A stretch of 64,000 nucleotides of DNA from RAM1 sp050247515 (GTDB lineage Bacteria; Pseudomonadota; Gammaproteobacteria; Burkholderiales; Burkholderiaceae_C), in the NCBI GenBank assembly GCA_050247515.1, contig JBFWUB010000007.1, positions 1-64,000 on the forward strand, in the 5' to 3' direction. Positions within the stretch are counted from its first letter, which is position 1, and every line of letters starts with the position of its first letter. A program made the translations under genes and the position numbers. A model generated the notes under the pieces. The model saw only the letters and a program-made list of their open reading frames with translations. It searched no databases and had not been told where the DNA came from. Below, piece by piece: positions 27,372-35,706 of this stretch.

Positions 27372-28838
27372 TCAGCGGGGCGCCGCTGCCTTGTCCACCA
27401 GCACGCGACCGGGCTTGGCGGGGCGGCTGGTGCCCATTGCGGCCAACGGCGCGGACTGGGGCAGGCCAGCCGACTGGGGCGACGCTGTGCTGGCGGTGCA
27501 GGCGCCAATGTCGATGTGCCGCAACGCAATGCCCAGCAGGCCTTCCGCCGGGTTGCCTAGCGCCGTCGAGAAATCGTCGGCGCCCGCGCAGGTGGGCGCG
27601 AAGCCGACGGAATAGTCACCGAACTCCTTGGCATTGAAGCCCTGGAACTCAATGGGGTACAACGACAGGCTGCAGTTGTCCCGGCGGGTAAAGCCATAGG
27701 GTTTGCCGCAGGTCGTGCCACCCACCAGAATCACCTCCACATCCACGCCCTGCAGACCATTGACCACGGCCTCGCTGGCCGAGCAGGTGTTGCCCGTTGT
27801 CAGCACATAGACGCGCGACAGCGAAAGGCGCGGCAGGACGGTGCCCACGGGATAGATCGATTCCGCGACGTCGGTGCGGGCATAAAAGCGCGTGACGGCG
27901 TCCCGGGTATCGGCCTCGCGCTTGCGGCTGTACTGCAGGCGCTCGAATACCCGGCCGTCATTCACCGGACCGGTGATCATGGACGCCAGCGTGTTGGCCA
28001 CATACAGAAAGCCGCCCGTGTTGTAGCGCATGTCCAGCACGAGGTCCTGGATGTTCGCCGCGGCCAGCGTGCGCATGGCGGTGATGAGCTTGTCCTGGGC
28101 GCCGCGGGCGTGGCTTTCGAACTGAAGGTAGCCCACCCGCCGGCCCTGGCTGCTTTGCAGCACGGTCGCCTGGGGCAGCGGGTCTTCCTGGACGGCGGCG
28201 GTGGTGAGTTGCACGGTGCGCACGGCCGCACCTGGCGCATCGCGATAGGTGAAGGTGACGCGTGCCCCCGCCACGTTGGGATACCAGCCCTCATGCGTGG
28301 CCGTCACGATGGCCTCCAGCACGCCGCCGCGGGCCAGGCCCGCGAGCGCCGCGGGTGAATTGGCGTCCACCTTGGCCACGCGCGTGCGTCCGGCGCCGTC
28401 GGGCTCCCACTGCACGCCAAAGCCCATGCCCGCGCCCGTGGCCAGCGTGTCAGCGTCGGCCCTTTGCACGATGAAGCTGAAGCGGTCCTTGGGCAGGCCG
28501 TGAACATCCGGAGTGGTGACCAGCAGGTTGTAGAAGTACCCGGCCACCGTCCAGGGCCAGGAATCCGTCGCCGGGATTTCGTCGGGCCAGAGGTAGGCCT
28601 CGTCCAGGTACGAGCGCACGAACTTCTTTTCGGTGTCCATGTCGCAGGTTTCGGCATACGCCGACGAGGGCCGGTCGGCGGTCAGCACGACCTTGCCGGC
28701 GTTGGGGTTGCAGACTTCAAAGCTGCCCAGGCAGGCGCCGGCGCTGCCGCCACCCCCGCCGCAACTGGCCAGCAGGACCAGGCCCGCCAGAGCGCAGGCC
28801 GTGGCAAGCCTGCGCGTATTCCGTCCCGAATGTGTCAT
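27372..28838 (-). CDS. S41-family lipoprotein protease
   Basis: 488 residues. A lipoprotein signal with the lipobox LLASC puts the lipid-modified cysteine at 26, followed by a glycine linker and an N-terminal domain. A PDZ-like segment comes next (GMGFGVQWEPDG, then VDANSPAALAGLARGG) and then the S41 C-terminal-processing protease domain. NTCSASEAVVNGL carries the SASE motif of the serine nucleophile (353-356), and a GK pair follows in TTCGKPYGF. Expected to be anchored in the outer membrane facing the periplasm. Several extra cysteines suggest disulfides. The start at 28838 follows a good GGGAG ribosome-binding site. Substrate unknown. Confidence 0.88.
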   Translation of the reverse strand: MTHSGRNTRRLATACALAGLVLLASCGGGGGSAGACLGSFEVCNPNAGKVVLTADRPSSAYAETCDMDTEKKFVRSYLDEAYLWPDEIPATDSWPWTVAGYFYNLLVTTPDVHGLPKDRFSFIVQRADADTLATGAGMGFGVQWEPDGAGRTRVAKVDANSPAALAGLARGGVLEAIVTATHEGWYPNVAGARVTFTYRDAPGAAVRTVQLTTAAVQEDPLPQATVLQSSQGRRVGYLQFESHARGAQDKLITAMRTLAAANIQDLVLDMRYNTGGFLYVANTLASMITGPVNDGRVFERLQYSRKREADTRDAVTRFYARTDVAESIYPVGTVLPRLSLSRVYVLTTGNTCSASEAVVNGLQGVDVEVILVGGTTCGKPYGFTRRDNCSLSLYPIEFQGFNAKEFGDYSVGFAPTCAGADDFSTALGNPAEGLLGIALRHIDIGACTASTASPQSAGLPQSAPLAAMGTSRPAKPGRVLVDKAAAPR

Positions 28839-28882
28839 GTGCTCCCTCTCCCCGGATGCGCGACCTGTCCGCGCCGCGCATC

Positions 28883-30520
28883 TTAGCCTGCGTTTTGCAG
28901 CGCCAGCCCCGCGTGCTCGCGCAGCGGATGAAAATGGATCTTCGGAAAGCGCTCCTGCGCCAGCCGTACGTCGTAGGGCGACGTGCACAGGAACGCCAGC
29001 GCATCGGCCGCGTCGTGCGCCATGCGCAGCGGGTAGGCGTCGGTAAAGGCGCGCAGCTCGGCCGGTGTGTCGGCGGTGATCCAGCGCGCGCCGGTGTACT
29101 GGCAGCCTTCCAGCCGCACGTCGGCGTCGTATTCGGCCTTCAGGCGGTGCTGCACCACTTCAAACTGCAGCTGTCCCACGGCGCCCAGCAGCATGGCGCC
29201 GCCCGCGTCGGGCTTGAAGACCTGGATCGCGCCTTCTTCGCCCAACTGGGCCAGGCCCTGCTGCAGCTGTTTGGTGCGCAGCGGGTTCTTCAGGATGACG
29301 GTCATGAACAGCTCGGGCGCAAAGAACGGCAGTCCGGTGAACTGCAGGTTGGCGCCGTCGGTGATGGTGTCGCCCAGCTGCACGCCGCCATGGGTGGTAA
29401 AGCCGATGATGTCGCCCGCGTAGGCCTCTTCCACCGCCTCGCGCCGCTGGCTCATGAAGGTCACGACCGAGGTGGGCCGCAGTTCCTTGGCCGTGCGCTG
29501 CACCTTGAGCTTCATCCCCGGCGTGTACTTGCCCGAGGCCATGCGCACAAAGGCAATGCGGTCGCGGTGGTTGGCGTCCATGTTGGCCTGCACCTTGAAC
29601 ACCACGCCGGCGAAGTCGGGGTCCTCGGGCCGGATCTCCTTGACCACCGGCTGGCGGTTGACCAGGGCGCTGCTGGTGCGCGGGCGCGGCGACGGCGCCA
29701 GGTCCACCAGGGCTTCCAGCACTTCCATCACGCCGAAATTGTTGACGCCCGAGCCGAAGAACACCGGCGTCTGCCTGGCCGCCAGAAAGGCGTCATGGTC
29801 CCAGGACGGCGAGGCGCCCACGGCCAGCTCCATGCTGTCCACGGCCGCGTCGTATTCGGCGCCGAAGCGCGCGCGCAAGGCACCGGCGTCGGCCAGCGGG
29901 ATGGACTCGAAGTCCTGCGGGCGGCGCTCGCTGCCTGATTCAAACACGGTCATGGCCTGCGTGCGCAGGTTCATGATGCCGCCAAACAGCTTGCCCTTGC
30001 CCACCGGCCAGGTCATGGGCACGCAGGGCATGCCCAGCTCGCGCTCCACCTCGTCCAGGATGTCCAGCGGCTCGCGCACCTCGCGGTCCATCTTGTTGAC
30101 GAAGGTGATGATGGGCGTGTCGCGCTGGCGGCACACCTCGATCAGGCGGCGGGTCTGCGCCTCCACGCCGTTGGCCGCGTCAATCACCATCAGGGCCGAA
30201 TCCACCGCGGTCAGCACGCGGTAGGTGTCCTCGGAAAAGTCCTTGTGGCCTGGCGTGTCCAGCAGGTTGATGACGTGGTCGCGGTACAGCATCTGCATGA
30301 CCGAGCTGGCCACCGAAATGCCGCGCTGCTTTTCAATCTCCATCCAGTCGGACGTGGCATGGCGGCTGGCCTTGCGGCCCTTGACCGCGCCCGCAATCTG
30401 GATCGCGCCAGAGAACAGCAGCAGCTTTTCGGTCAGCGTGGTCTTGCCCGCGTCGGGGTGGGAAATGATGGCAAATGTGCGTCTACGCCGCGTCTCTTCT
30501 AGAAAGTTACTGCTCGACAT
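28883..30520 (-). CDS. prfC: Peptide chain release factor 3 (RF3)
   Basis: 545-residue translational GTPase that recycles RF1/RF2 from the ribosome. G1 motif SHPDAGKTT at the N-terminus, ASRHATSDWMEIEKQRGISV (switch I with the conserved threonine region), DTPGHKDFSEDTYR (G3) and NKMDRE (G4) are all present, followed by RF3-specific domains 2 and 3. Length matches the family (about 530). The start at 30520 gives MSSSNFLEETRRRRTFAIIS, the expected RF3 N-terminus. Monocistronic, divergent from the AbiE module. Confidence 0.95.
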   Translation of the reverse strand: MSSSNFLEETRRRRTFAIISHPDAGKTTLTEKLLLFSGAIQIAGAVKGRKASRHATSDWMEIEKQRGISVASSVMQMLYRDHVINLLDTPGHKDFSEDTYRVLTAVDSALMVIDAANGVEAQTRRLIEVCRQRDTPIITFVNKMDREVREPLDILDEVERELGMPCVPMTWPVGKGKLFGGIMNLRTQAMTVFESGSERRPQDFESIPLADAGALRARFGAEYDAAVDSMELAVGASPSWDHDAFLAARQTPVFFGSGVNNFGVMEVLEALVDLAPSPRPRTSSALVNRQPVVKEIRPEDPDFAGVVFKVQANMDANHRDRIAFVRMASGKYTPGMKLKVQRTAKELRPTSVVTFMSQRREAVEEAYAGDIIGFTTHGGVQLGDTITDGANLQFTGLPFFAPELFMTVILKNPLRTKQLQQGLAQLGEEGAIQVFKPDAGGAMLLGAVGQLQFEVVQHRLKAEYDADVRLEGCQYTGARWITADTPAELRAFTDAYPLRMAHDAADALAFLCTSPYDVRLAQERFPKIHFHPLREHAGLALQNAG

Positions 30521-30670
30521 GGGTGTCTTTTCTGGATTACGTACACGGCTATGTACACACCGTGAGTGGGTGCCAGTGCGTGCTGGCGAAACCCTCAATT
30601 ATCGACGCGGCTTCCCGTCCGGCTGCGCTACCGTCTGAAGCGCGGTGTCCAGGACACGTGGCGGCATCGA

Positions 30671-30694
30671 GCGGGCGGCCCTTGGGCCGCCCGC
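30671..30694. repeat. Perfect GC-rich hairpin between prfC and the AbiE module
   Basis: GCGGGCGGCC (30671-30680), loop CTTG, GGCCGCCCGC (30685-30694): a 10-base-pair perfect stem followed by CTTGCTTTCTGG. It lies between two divergent genes, where a terminator is not needed by either. It may be a terminator left from a gene displaced by the AbiE island, or a boundary repeat. Confidence 0.5.
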
Positions 30695-30716
30695 CTTGCT
30701 TTCTGGATGATTCTTT

Positions 30717-30777
30717 CTGAGTAATTGACTTCATGGACCAACTACTCAGAAAAAAACATACAGACCTGCTGAGGTCT
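30717..30777 (+). promoter_or_regulatory. Tandem inverted repeats, candidate AbiEi operator
   Basis: Two dyads lie upstream of the AbiE genes: CTGAGTAATTG (30717-30727) with CAACTACTCAG (30739-30749), 10 of 11 pairs, and AGACCT-GCTG-AGGTCT (30762-30777), perfect. Characterised AbiEi antitoxins repress their own promoter by binding two inverted repeats, so these are reasonable operators. The intervening DNA is AT-rich. I could not pick a convincing -35/-10 pair. The first dyad is shared with positions 101-125. Confidence 0.5.
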
Positions 30778-30816
30778 ATCCTTGAATTTGAATGAAAAAT
30801 ATGAAATAGTTGATAT

Positions 30817-31554
30817 ATGGGATCAACAGGCGAAGATTTTTCATTCAAGGCGCTTCTGGCGACCCTCCCCCGCGGAGAGCCGCTCGATGTGAGCTTTCTG
30901 AAGGAGAAAGGTCTCAGCCCGGCGCATGCCTCCCACCTCGCCAAAGCTGGCTGGCTGGATCATCTGGGCCGAGGCGCGTACATGCTGCCCGGCGACACGC
31001 TCACGCGCGATGGATGCCTTGCCCTCCTGATGCGCCGCTATCCGGGCCTGCATGTCGGCGGCAAGACTGCGTTGGACTGGCGCGGTACACGTCACAACAT
31101 CAGCTTTCGCCAGTCGGTCAATCTTTGGGGCGAGGGGCAAGTCCAGGTCCCTGCCTGGCTGTCGGAGCGCGTCCCCTGCACCTACCAGTGCACCAGGCTG
31201 TTTGATCGACCACATGACTCGACCATCAAGGCACTGCCGAACGGACATCCCGATGTGATGGTCTCGGTCCCTGAGCGTGCCCTGCTGGAAATGCTGAGCG
31301 ACGTGGGAAAGCTGGTCACGCTGGAGGACGCCCGCTCCATCACCGAAAGCCTGCACAGTCTCAGAACATCTGTGCTGGAGAACCTGCTTGAGAGCACGCG
31401 GCGCATCAAGGTCGTGCGCCTCGCCCGCACGCTCGCAGAAGAGCTGAATCTGCCGTGGACCACGCTCGCCCGCAAGATCAGTGAGAAGAAGGGCGGCGGA
31501 GCTCGCTGGATAGCCGTTTCCAAAAGCGGCGAAAGGCTGGCACTCAAGCGATGA
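30817..31554 (+). CDS. AbiEi-family antitoxin / transcriptional regulator (type IV TA)
   Basis: 245 residues. The winged-helix N-terminal region (LDVSFLKEKGLSPAHASHLA, then GWLDHLGRGAYMLPGDTLTR) and the C-terminal segment around SVPERALLEMLSDVGK match the AbiEi_3 type of antitoxin, which represses its promoter and counteracts the AbiEii toxin without direct complex formation. Stop and next start overlap as ATGA. Base composition of the pair is visibly lower in G+C than the flanking genes, consistent with transfer. Related modules act in phage abortive infection. Confidence 0.85.
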   Translation: MGSTGEDFSFKALLATLPRGEPLDVSFLKEKGLSPAHASHLAKAGWLDHLGRGAYMLPGDTLTRDGCLALLMRRYPGLHVGGKTALDWRGTRHNISFRQSVNLWGEGQVQVPAWLSERVPCTYQCTRLFDRPHDSTIKALPNGHPDVMVSVPERALLEMLSDVGKLVTLEDARSITESLHSLRTSVLENLLESTRRIKVVRLARTLAEELNLPWTTLARKISEKKGGGARWIAVSKSGERLALKR

Positions 31555-32468
31555 AGCAAGATTACATCGACACGGTCCGCGTCCTGATCGACATTGCCCC
31601 GTCCATCTTCAAGTCGCCTCGGTTCGCGATGAAGGGCGGCACGGCGCTCAATCTGTTCCTGCAGGACATGCCCCGCTTGTCCGTGGACATTGATGTCGTT
31701 TTCACCGATCACACCCTGTCGCGAGACCATGCCCTCAAGGCCATCGAGAGCGACCTCGCCGAAGCCGCGAAGACGCTGGAGGGGCGCGGCTACAAGATCA
31801 TCCGCCCGCGCAAGCCGAACGGCGAGGACGTGAAGCTCTTCGTGCAGGGTGATCTGGCGGAAGTGAAGGTTGAAGTCAATCACATCTTTCGCGGCGTCCT
31901 CATGCCGACCTCAAGCACGCCGCTTGTACCCTCGGCACAAGACATGTTCACCTCGGGCCTCAGCGTGCCCTTGCTGGACTACCGGGAAATCTACGGAAGC
32001 AAGCTGGTGGCCGCCATGGACGGCCAGCATCCCCGGGACATCTTCGATGTCATGAAGATGTACGAGACGTACGGCCTCGACCCGGGCTTTGTCGATTGCT
32101 TTGTGGCCTGCCTCGCAGGCCACGGCAGGCCAGTCCATGAAGTTCTCTTCAGCAACGATGTTCCATTGGGGAACGTTTTCGAGCAGCACTTCAAAGGCAT
32201 GACGACCGACGATGTGGCGCTCGCCACGCTGGAGGAAACCCGCGCACGGCTGAAAATCGAACTGCCCAGGGCCCTGACAGCGGACCACAAAGCCTTCCTG
32301 CTTTCGCTGGTGCGCCTGGAACCCGCATGGGAAAAGATGCCATTCAAGTCACTGGCGGACCTCCCTGCCATCCGCTGGAAGATCGCCAATCTGGAGAAAC
32401 TGCGAACCGCGAAGCCCGATTACTTCTCCGCGCAAGCCACAATGCTGGAAGAGCGGCTAAATGCGTAG
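31551..32468 (+). CDS. AbiEii-family nucleotidyltransferase toxin
   Basis: 305 residues. The nucleotidyltransferase core is visible: FAMKGGTALNLFLQDMPRLS then VDIDVVF with the DxD metal ligands (about 46-48), VKVEVN as the third strand, and YGSKLVAAMDGQHPRDIFDV carrying the conserved lysine and aspartate of AbiEii motif IV. Members transfer nucleotides to RNA targets and arrest growth. The downstream 47 bases lead directly into the ahcY promoter. All key motifs are intact, so the toxin is probably active. Confidence 0.87.
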   Translation: MKQDYIDTVRVLIDIAPSIFKSPRFAMKGGTALNLFLQDMPRLSVDIDVVFTDHTLSRDHALKAIESDLAEAAKTLEGRGYKIIRPRKPNGEDVKLFVQGDLAEVKVEVNHIFRGVLMPTSSTPLVPSAQDMFTSGLSVPLLDYREIYGSKLVAAMDGQHPRDIFDVMKMYETYGLDPGFVDCFVACLAGHGRPVHEVLFSNDVPLGNVFEQHFKGMTTDDVALATLEETRARLKIELPRALTADHKAFLLSLVRLEPAWEKMPFKSLADLPAIRWKIANLEKLRTAKPDYFSAQATMLEERLNA

Positions 32469-32515
32469 GTAAAGAGTTCGAAATGATGGCTGCGGTACGG
32501 CAGCAAGGCCTTGAC

Positions 32516-32521
32516 TATAAT
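32516..32521 (+). promoter_or_regulatory. -10 box of the ahcY riboswitch transcript
   Basis: TATAAT at 32516-32521, a perfect -10. The expected start point near 32528 would place the first transcribed base just ahead of the riboswitch's first stem at 32531, which supports the assignment. No good -35 sequence is found at the usual distance. Confidence 0.6.
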
Positions 32522-32530
32522 TTGCGCATT

Positions 32531-32610
32531 CCGAGGAGCGTTGCAGCGCCCCCATCTACCCAGATGCACGGCGTGAGGCTCGGATTCCAACCCCGCAACG
32601 ACGCTCACCC
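32531..32610 (+). promoter_or_regulatory. S-adenosylhomocysteine (SAH) riboswitch
   Basis: Matches the SAH riboswitch consensus: CCGAGGAGCGTTGC at the 5' end, AGGCTCGGA, and ACGCTCACC at the 3' end. Stem P1 is CCGAG (32531-32535) with CTCGG (32579-32583), and the pseudoknot is GAGCG (32536-32540) with CGCTC (32602-32606). It lies directly before ahcY, the gene this class controls, and should raise expression when SAH accumulates. Confidence 0.93.
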
Positions 32611-32675
32611 ACTGTTCCGTGTGGTGAGTTCCCTTCACAGACAGTGGTTCACAACATTCATTTTCTGGAGTGACC

Positions 32676-34121
32676 ATGAGCGCTGTTCTCAAACCCCTGC
32701 ACCCTGACCACGCCATTGCCGACCTGTCGCTGGCCGACTGGGGCCGCAAGGAGATCCGCATTGCCGAAACCGAGATGCCCGGCCTGATGGCCATCCGCGA
32801 GGAATTCGCCAAGGCCCAGCCCCTGAAGGGCGCGCGCATCACCGGCTCGCTGCACATGACCATCCAGACCGCCGTGCTGGTGGAAACGCTGCAGGCCCTG
32901 GGCGCCCAGGTGCGCTGGGCGTCGTGCAACATCTTCAGCACGCAGGACCACGCCGCCGCCGCCCTGGTGGCCGAAGGCACGCCGGTGTTTGCCTACAAGG
33001 GCGAAACGCTCAAGGACTACTGGGACTACACCCACCGCATTTTTGAGTTCGGCCCCAAGGGCAGCAAGACCGAAGGCCCGAACATGATCCTGGACGACGG
33101 CGGCGATGCCACGCTGCTGATGCACCTGGGCGCCAGGGCTGAAAAAGACATCAAGGTGCTGGCCAAGCCCGCCAGCGAGGAAGAAACCTGCCTGTTCGCC
33201 GCCATCAAGGCCAAGCTCAAGGTGGACCCGACCTGGTACAGCCGCCGCCTGAAGAACATCATCGGCGTGACCGAGGAAACCACCACGGGCGTGCTGCGCC
33301 TGAACGAGATGAGCGCCAAGGGCACGCTGGCCTTCCGCGCCATCAACGTCAACGATTCCGTCACCAAGAGCAAGTTTGACAACCTGTACGGCTGCCGCGA
33401 ATCGCTGGTGGACGCCATCAAGCGCGCCACCGACGTGATGGTGGCCGGCAAGGTGGCCGTGGTGGCCGGCTACGGCGACGTGGGCAAGGGCTCGGCCCAG
33501 GCCCTGCGTGCCCTGAGCGCCCAGGTGTGGGTGACCGAGATCGACCCCATCAACGCCCTGCAGGCCGCGATGGAAGGCTACAAGGTCGTGACCATGGAAT
33601 ACGCCGCCGACAAGGCCGACATTTTCGTGTCCGCCACCGGCAACAAGAACGTCATCACCTACAAGCACATGGCCGCCATGAAGGACCAGGCCATCGTCTG
33701 CAACATCGGCCACTTTGACAACGAGATCGACGTGGCCTCGCTGGAAAAGCTCAAGTGGGAAGAGATCAAGCCGCAGGTGGATCATGTGATCTTCCCCAAG
33801 AAGGGCAAGAACCCTGAAAAGCGCATCATCCTGCTGGCCAAGGGCCGCCTGGTGAACCTGGGCTGCGGCACCGGCCACCCCAGCTTTGTGATGTCGTCGT
33901 CGTTTGCCAACCAGACGATTGCGCAGATCGAACTCTTCACCAAGAGCAAGGAATACAAGCCCGGCAAGGTCTATGTGCTGCCCAAGCACCTGGACGAAAA
34001 GGTCGCCCGCCTGCACCTGAAGAAGGTCGGCGCCATGCTGACCGAGCTGACGCAGGAACAGGCCGACTACATCGGCGTGAGCAAGCAGGGCCCGTACAAG
34101 GCCGCCACGTACCGGTATTGA
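32676..34121 (+). CDS. ahcY: Adenosylhomocysteinase (SAH hydrolase)
   Basis: 481 residues. Reversibly splits S-adenosylhomocysteine into adenosine and homocysteine, relieving product inhibition of methyltransferases. Seen: GSLHMTIQTAVLVETL, GCRESLVDAIKRATDVMVAG, the NAD-binding GYGDVGKGSAQAL, and the C-terminal GPYKAATYRY that closes over NAD of the partner subunit. Start at 32676 with TCTGGAG (32664-32670). Preceded by the SAH riboswitch; followed after 4 bases by tlyA and then metF, a methyl-cycle operon. Confidence 0.97.
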   Translation: MSAVLKPLHPDHAIADLSLADWGRKEIRIAETEMPGLMAIREEFAKAQPLKGARITGSLHMTIQTAVLVETLQALGAQVRWASCNIFSTQDHAAAALVAEGTPVFAYKGETLKDYWDYTHRIFEFGPKGSKTEGPNMILDDGGDATLLMHLGARAEKDIKVLAKPASEEETCLFAAIKAKLKVDPTWYSRRLKNIIGVTEETTTGVLRLNEMSAKGTLAFRAINVNDSVTKSKFDNLYGCRESLVDAIKRATDVMVAGKVAVVAGYGDVGKGSAQALRALSAQVWVTEIDPINALQAAMEGYKVVTMEYAADKADIFVSATGNKNVITYKHMAAMKDQAIVCNIGHFDNEIDVASLEKLKWEEIKPQVDHVIFPKKGKNPEKRIILLAKGRLVNLGCGTGHPSFVMSSSFANQTIAQIELFTKSKEYKPGKVYVLPKHLDEKVARLHLKKVGAMLTELTQEQADYIGVSKQGPYKAATYRY

Positions 34122-34125
34122 CCGG

Positions 34126-34869
34126 GTGCGCGCCGACCAGCTGCTGTTGGAGCGCGGGCTTGCCACGTCCAGATCGCAGGCCCAGCGCCTCATCGCGTCG
34201 GGCGTGCGCTGGTTTGACGGCGAGCAGTGGCGGCCCGTCACCAAGAACGGCAACGATCTGCCCGACACCGCGCAGATCGAACTGCTGGACGCGGCCGAGG
34301 CACGCTATGTGTCACGCGGCGGCCTGAAGCTCGAAGGCGCGCTCCGGGCCGCCGGCCTGTCCGTCCAGGGCCTGCACTGCCTGGACGTAGGCCAGTCCAC
34401 CGGCGGCTTTACCGATTGCCTGCTGCAGCACGGTGCCCGGCATGTGGTGGGGGTGGACGTGGGCCATAGCCAGTTGCATGACAAGCTGCGCCAGGACGAG
34501 CGTGTGACGGCGGTGGAAAGCGTCAATGCCCGGGAGCTGGCGCAAGAGCATGTGGGCGATGACGCGTTTGACCTGGTAACGGGTGATCTGTCGTTCATCT
34601 CGCTCACGCTGGTGCTGCCTGCGCTGGTGCCGCTGATGAAGCCGGGCGCGGTGCTGCTGATGCTGGTCAAGCCGCAGTTTGAGCTGCAGCCGCCGCAGAT
34701 CGGCAAGGGCGGCATCGTCAAGGACGCGGCGTTCTACCCGGTGGTGGAGCAGCGCATCCGCGACGCCTGTGCCGCGCTCCATCTGCGGGTCGTCAACTGG
34801 TTTGACAGCCCGATTGCAGGTGGCGACGGCAACCGTGAATTTTTTGTGCATGCCCAGAAAGACCGATGA
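34126..34869 (+). CDS. tlyA: TlyA-family rRNA methyltransferase (S4 and FtsJ-like domains)
   Basis: 247 residues. The N-terminal S4 RNA-binding domain (RADQLLLERGLATSRSQAQR) is followed by YVSRGGLKLEGAL, a Rossmann methyltransferase core (LDVGQSTGGFTDCLLQHGA, GVDVGHSQL) and VTGDLSFISLTLVLP. TlyA proteins 2'-O-methylate cytidines of rRNA. Starts with GTG at 34126, 4 bases after ahcY, so it is in the riboswitch transcript; as a SAM-dependent enzyme it produces the SAH that the switch senses. Confidence 0.9.
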   Translation: MRADQLLLERGLATSRSQAQRLIASGVRWFDGEQWRPVTKNGNDLPDTAQIELLDAAEARYVSRGGLKLEGALRAAGLSVQGLHCLDVGQSTGGFTDCLLQHGARHVVGVDVGHSQLHDKLRQDERVTAVESVNARELAQEHVGDDAFDLVTGDLSFISLTLVLPALVPLMKPGAVLLMLVKPQFELQPPQIGKGGIVKDAAFYPVVEQRIRDACAALHLRVVNWFDSPIAGGDGNREFFVHAQKDR

Positions 34870-34878
34870 GGAGGGGAG

Positions 34879-35706
34879 ATGAGTCTTCCGCTGAGCCTTG
34901 AATTTTTTCCGCCCAAGACGCCCGAGGGCGCCGAGAAGCTGCGCGCCGCGCGCCAGCAGCTGTATGTGCTCAAGCCCGAGTTCTGCTCGGTGACCTTTGG
35001 CGCGGGCGGCTCCACGCAGGACGGCACGCTGCAGGCCGTGAGCGAGATCATGGCCGAGGGCTGCGCGGCCGCGCCGCACCTGAGCTGTATCGGCCAATCG
35101 CACGACAGCATCCGCGAGCGCCTGTCGGCCTATGCCCGGGCGGGTATCCGCCGCATCGTGGCGCTGCGCGGTGATTTGCCCAGCGGCTATGGCATGGGCG
35201 GTGAGTTCCGCTATGCCAGCGACCTGGTAGCGTTTGTGCGGGCCGAGACCGGCGACCATTTCCACATCGAAGTGGCCGCCTACCCGGAAACCCATCCCCA
35301 GGCGAAGTCGCCCATGGCCGACCTGGAGGCTTTTGCCGCCAAGGTCAAGGCCGGGGCCAATTCGGGCATCACGCAATATTTCTTCAACAGCGATGCCTAC
35401 TTCCGCTATGTGGACGACCTGCTGAAAGTGGGTGTGGAGGTGCCGGTGGTGCCCGGCATCATGCCCATTACCAGCTCCACCCAGCTGCTGCGCTTTTCAG
35501 ACGCGTGCGGCGCCGAGATTCCGCGCTGGATCCGCATGCGGCTGCAGGCGTTTGGCGACGACACGGCGAGCATCAAGGCCTTCGGCCTGGACGTGGTGAC
35601 CGACCTGTGCGACCAGCTGCGCCATGCCGGCGTGCCGGGCATCCACTTCTACACCATGAACCAGGCCGGCGCTACGCTGGAGATCTGCCGGCGGCTCTTC
35701 GGCTGA
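34879..35706 (+). CDS. metF: Methylenetetrahydrofolate reductase
   Basis: 275 residues, FAD-dependent TIM barrel. Reduces 5,10-methylene- to 5-methyl-tetrahydrofolate for methionine synthesis. Typical features: LSLEFFPPKTPEGAEKL at the start, FCSVTFGAGGSTQDGTL, HLSCIGQSHDSI, GDLPSGYG and the C-terminal GIHFYTMNQAGAT. A strong AGGAGGGGAG ribosome-binding site precedes the ATG. Last gene of the ahcY operon; its 3' end overlaps the convergent transporter gene by 35 bases. Confidence 0.96.
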   Translation: MSLPLSLEFFPPKTPEGAEKLRAARQQLYVLKPEFCSVTFGAGGSTQDGTLQAVSEIMAEGCAAAPHLSCIGQSHDSIRERLSAYARAGIRRIVALRGDLPSGYGMGGEFRYASDLVAFVRAETGDHFHIEVAAYPETHPQAKSPMADLEAFAAKVKAGANSGITQYFFNSDAYFRYVDDLLKVGVEVPVVPGIMPITSSTQLLRFSDACGAEIPRWIRMRLQAFGDDTASIKAFGLDVVTDLCDQLRHAGVPGIHFYTMNQAGATLEICRRLFG

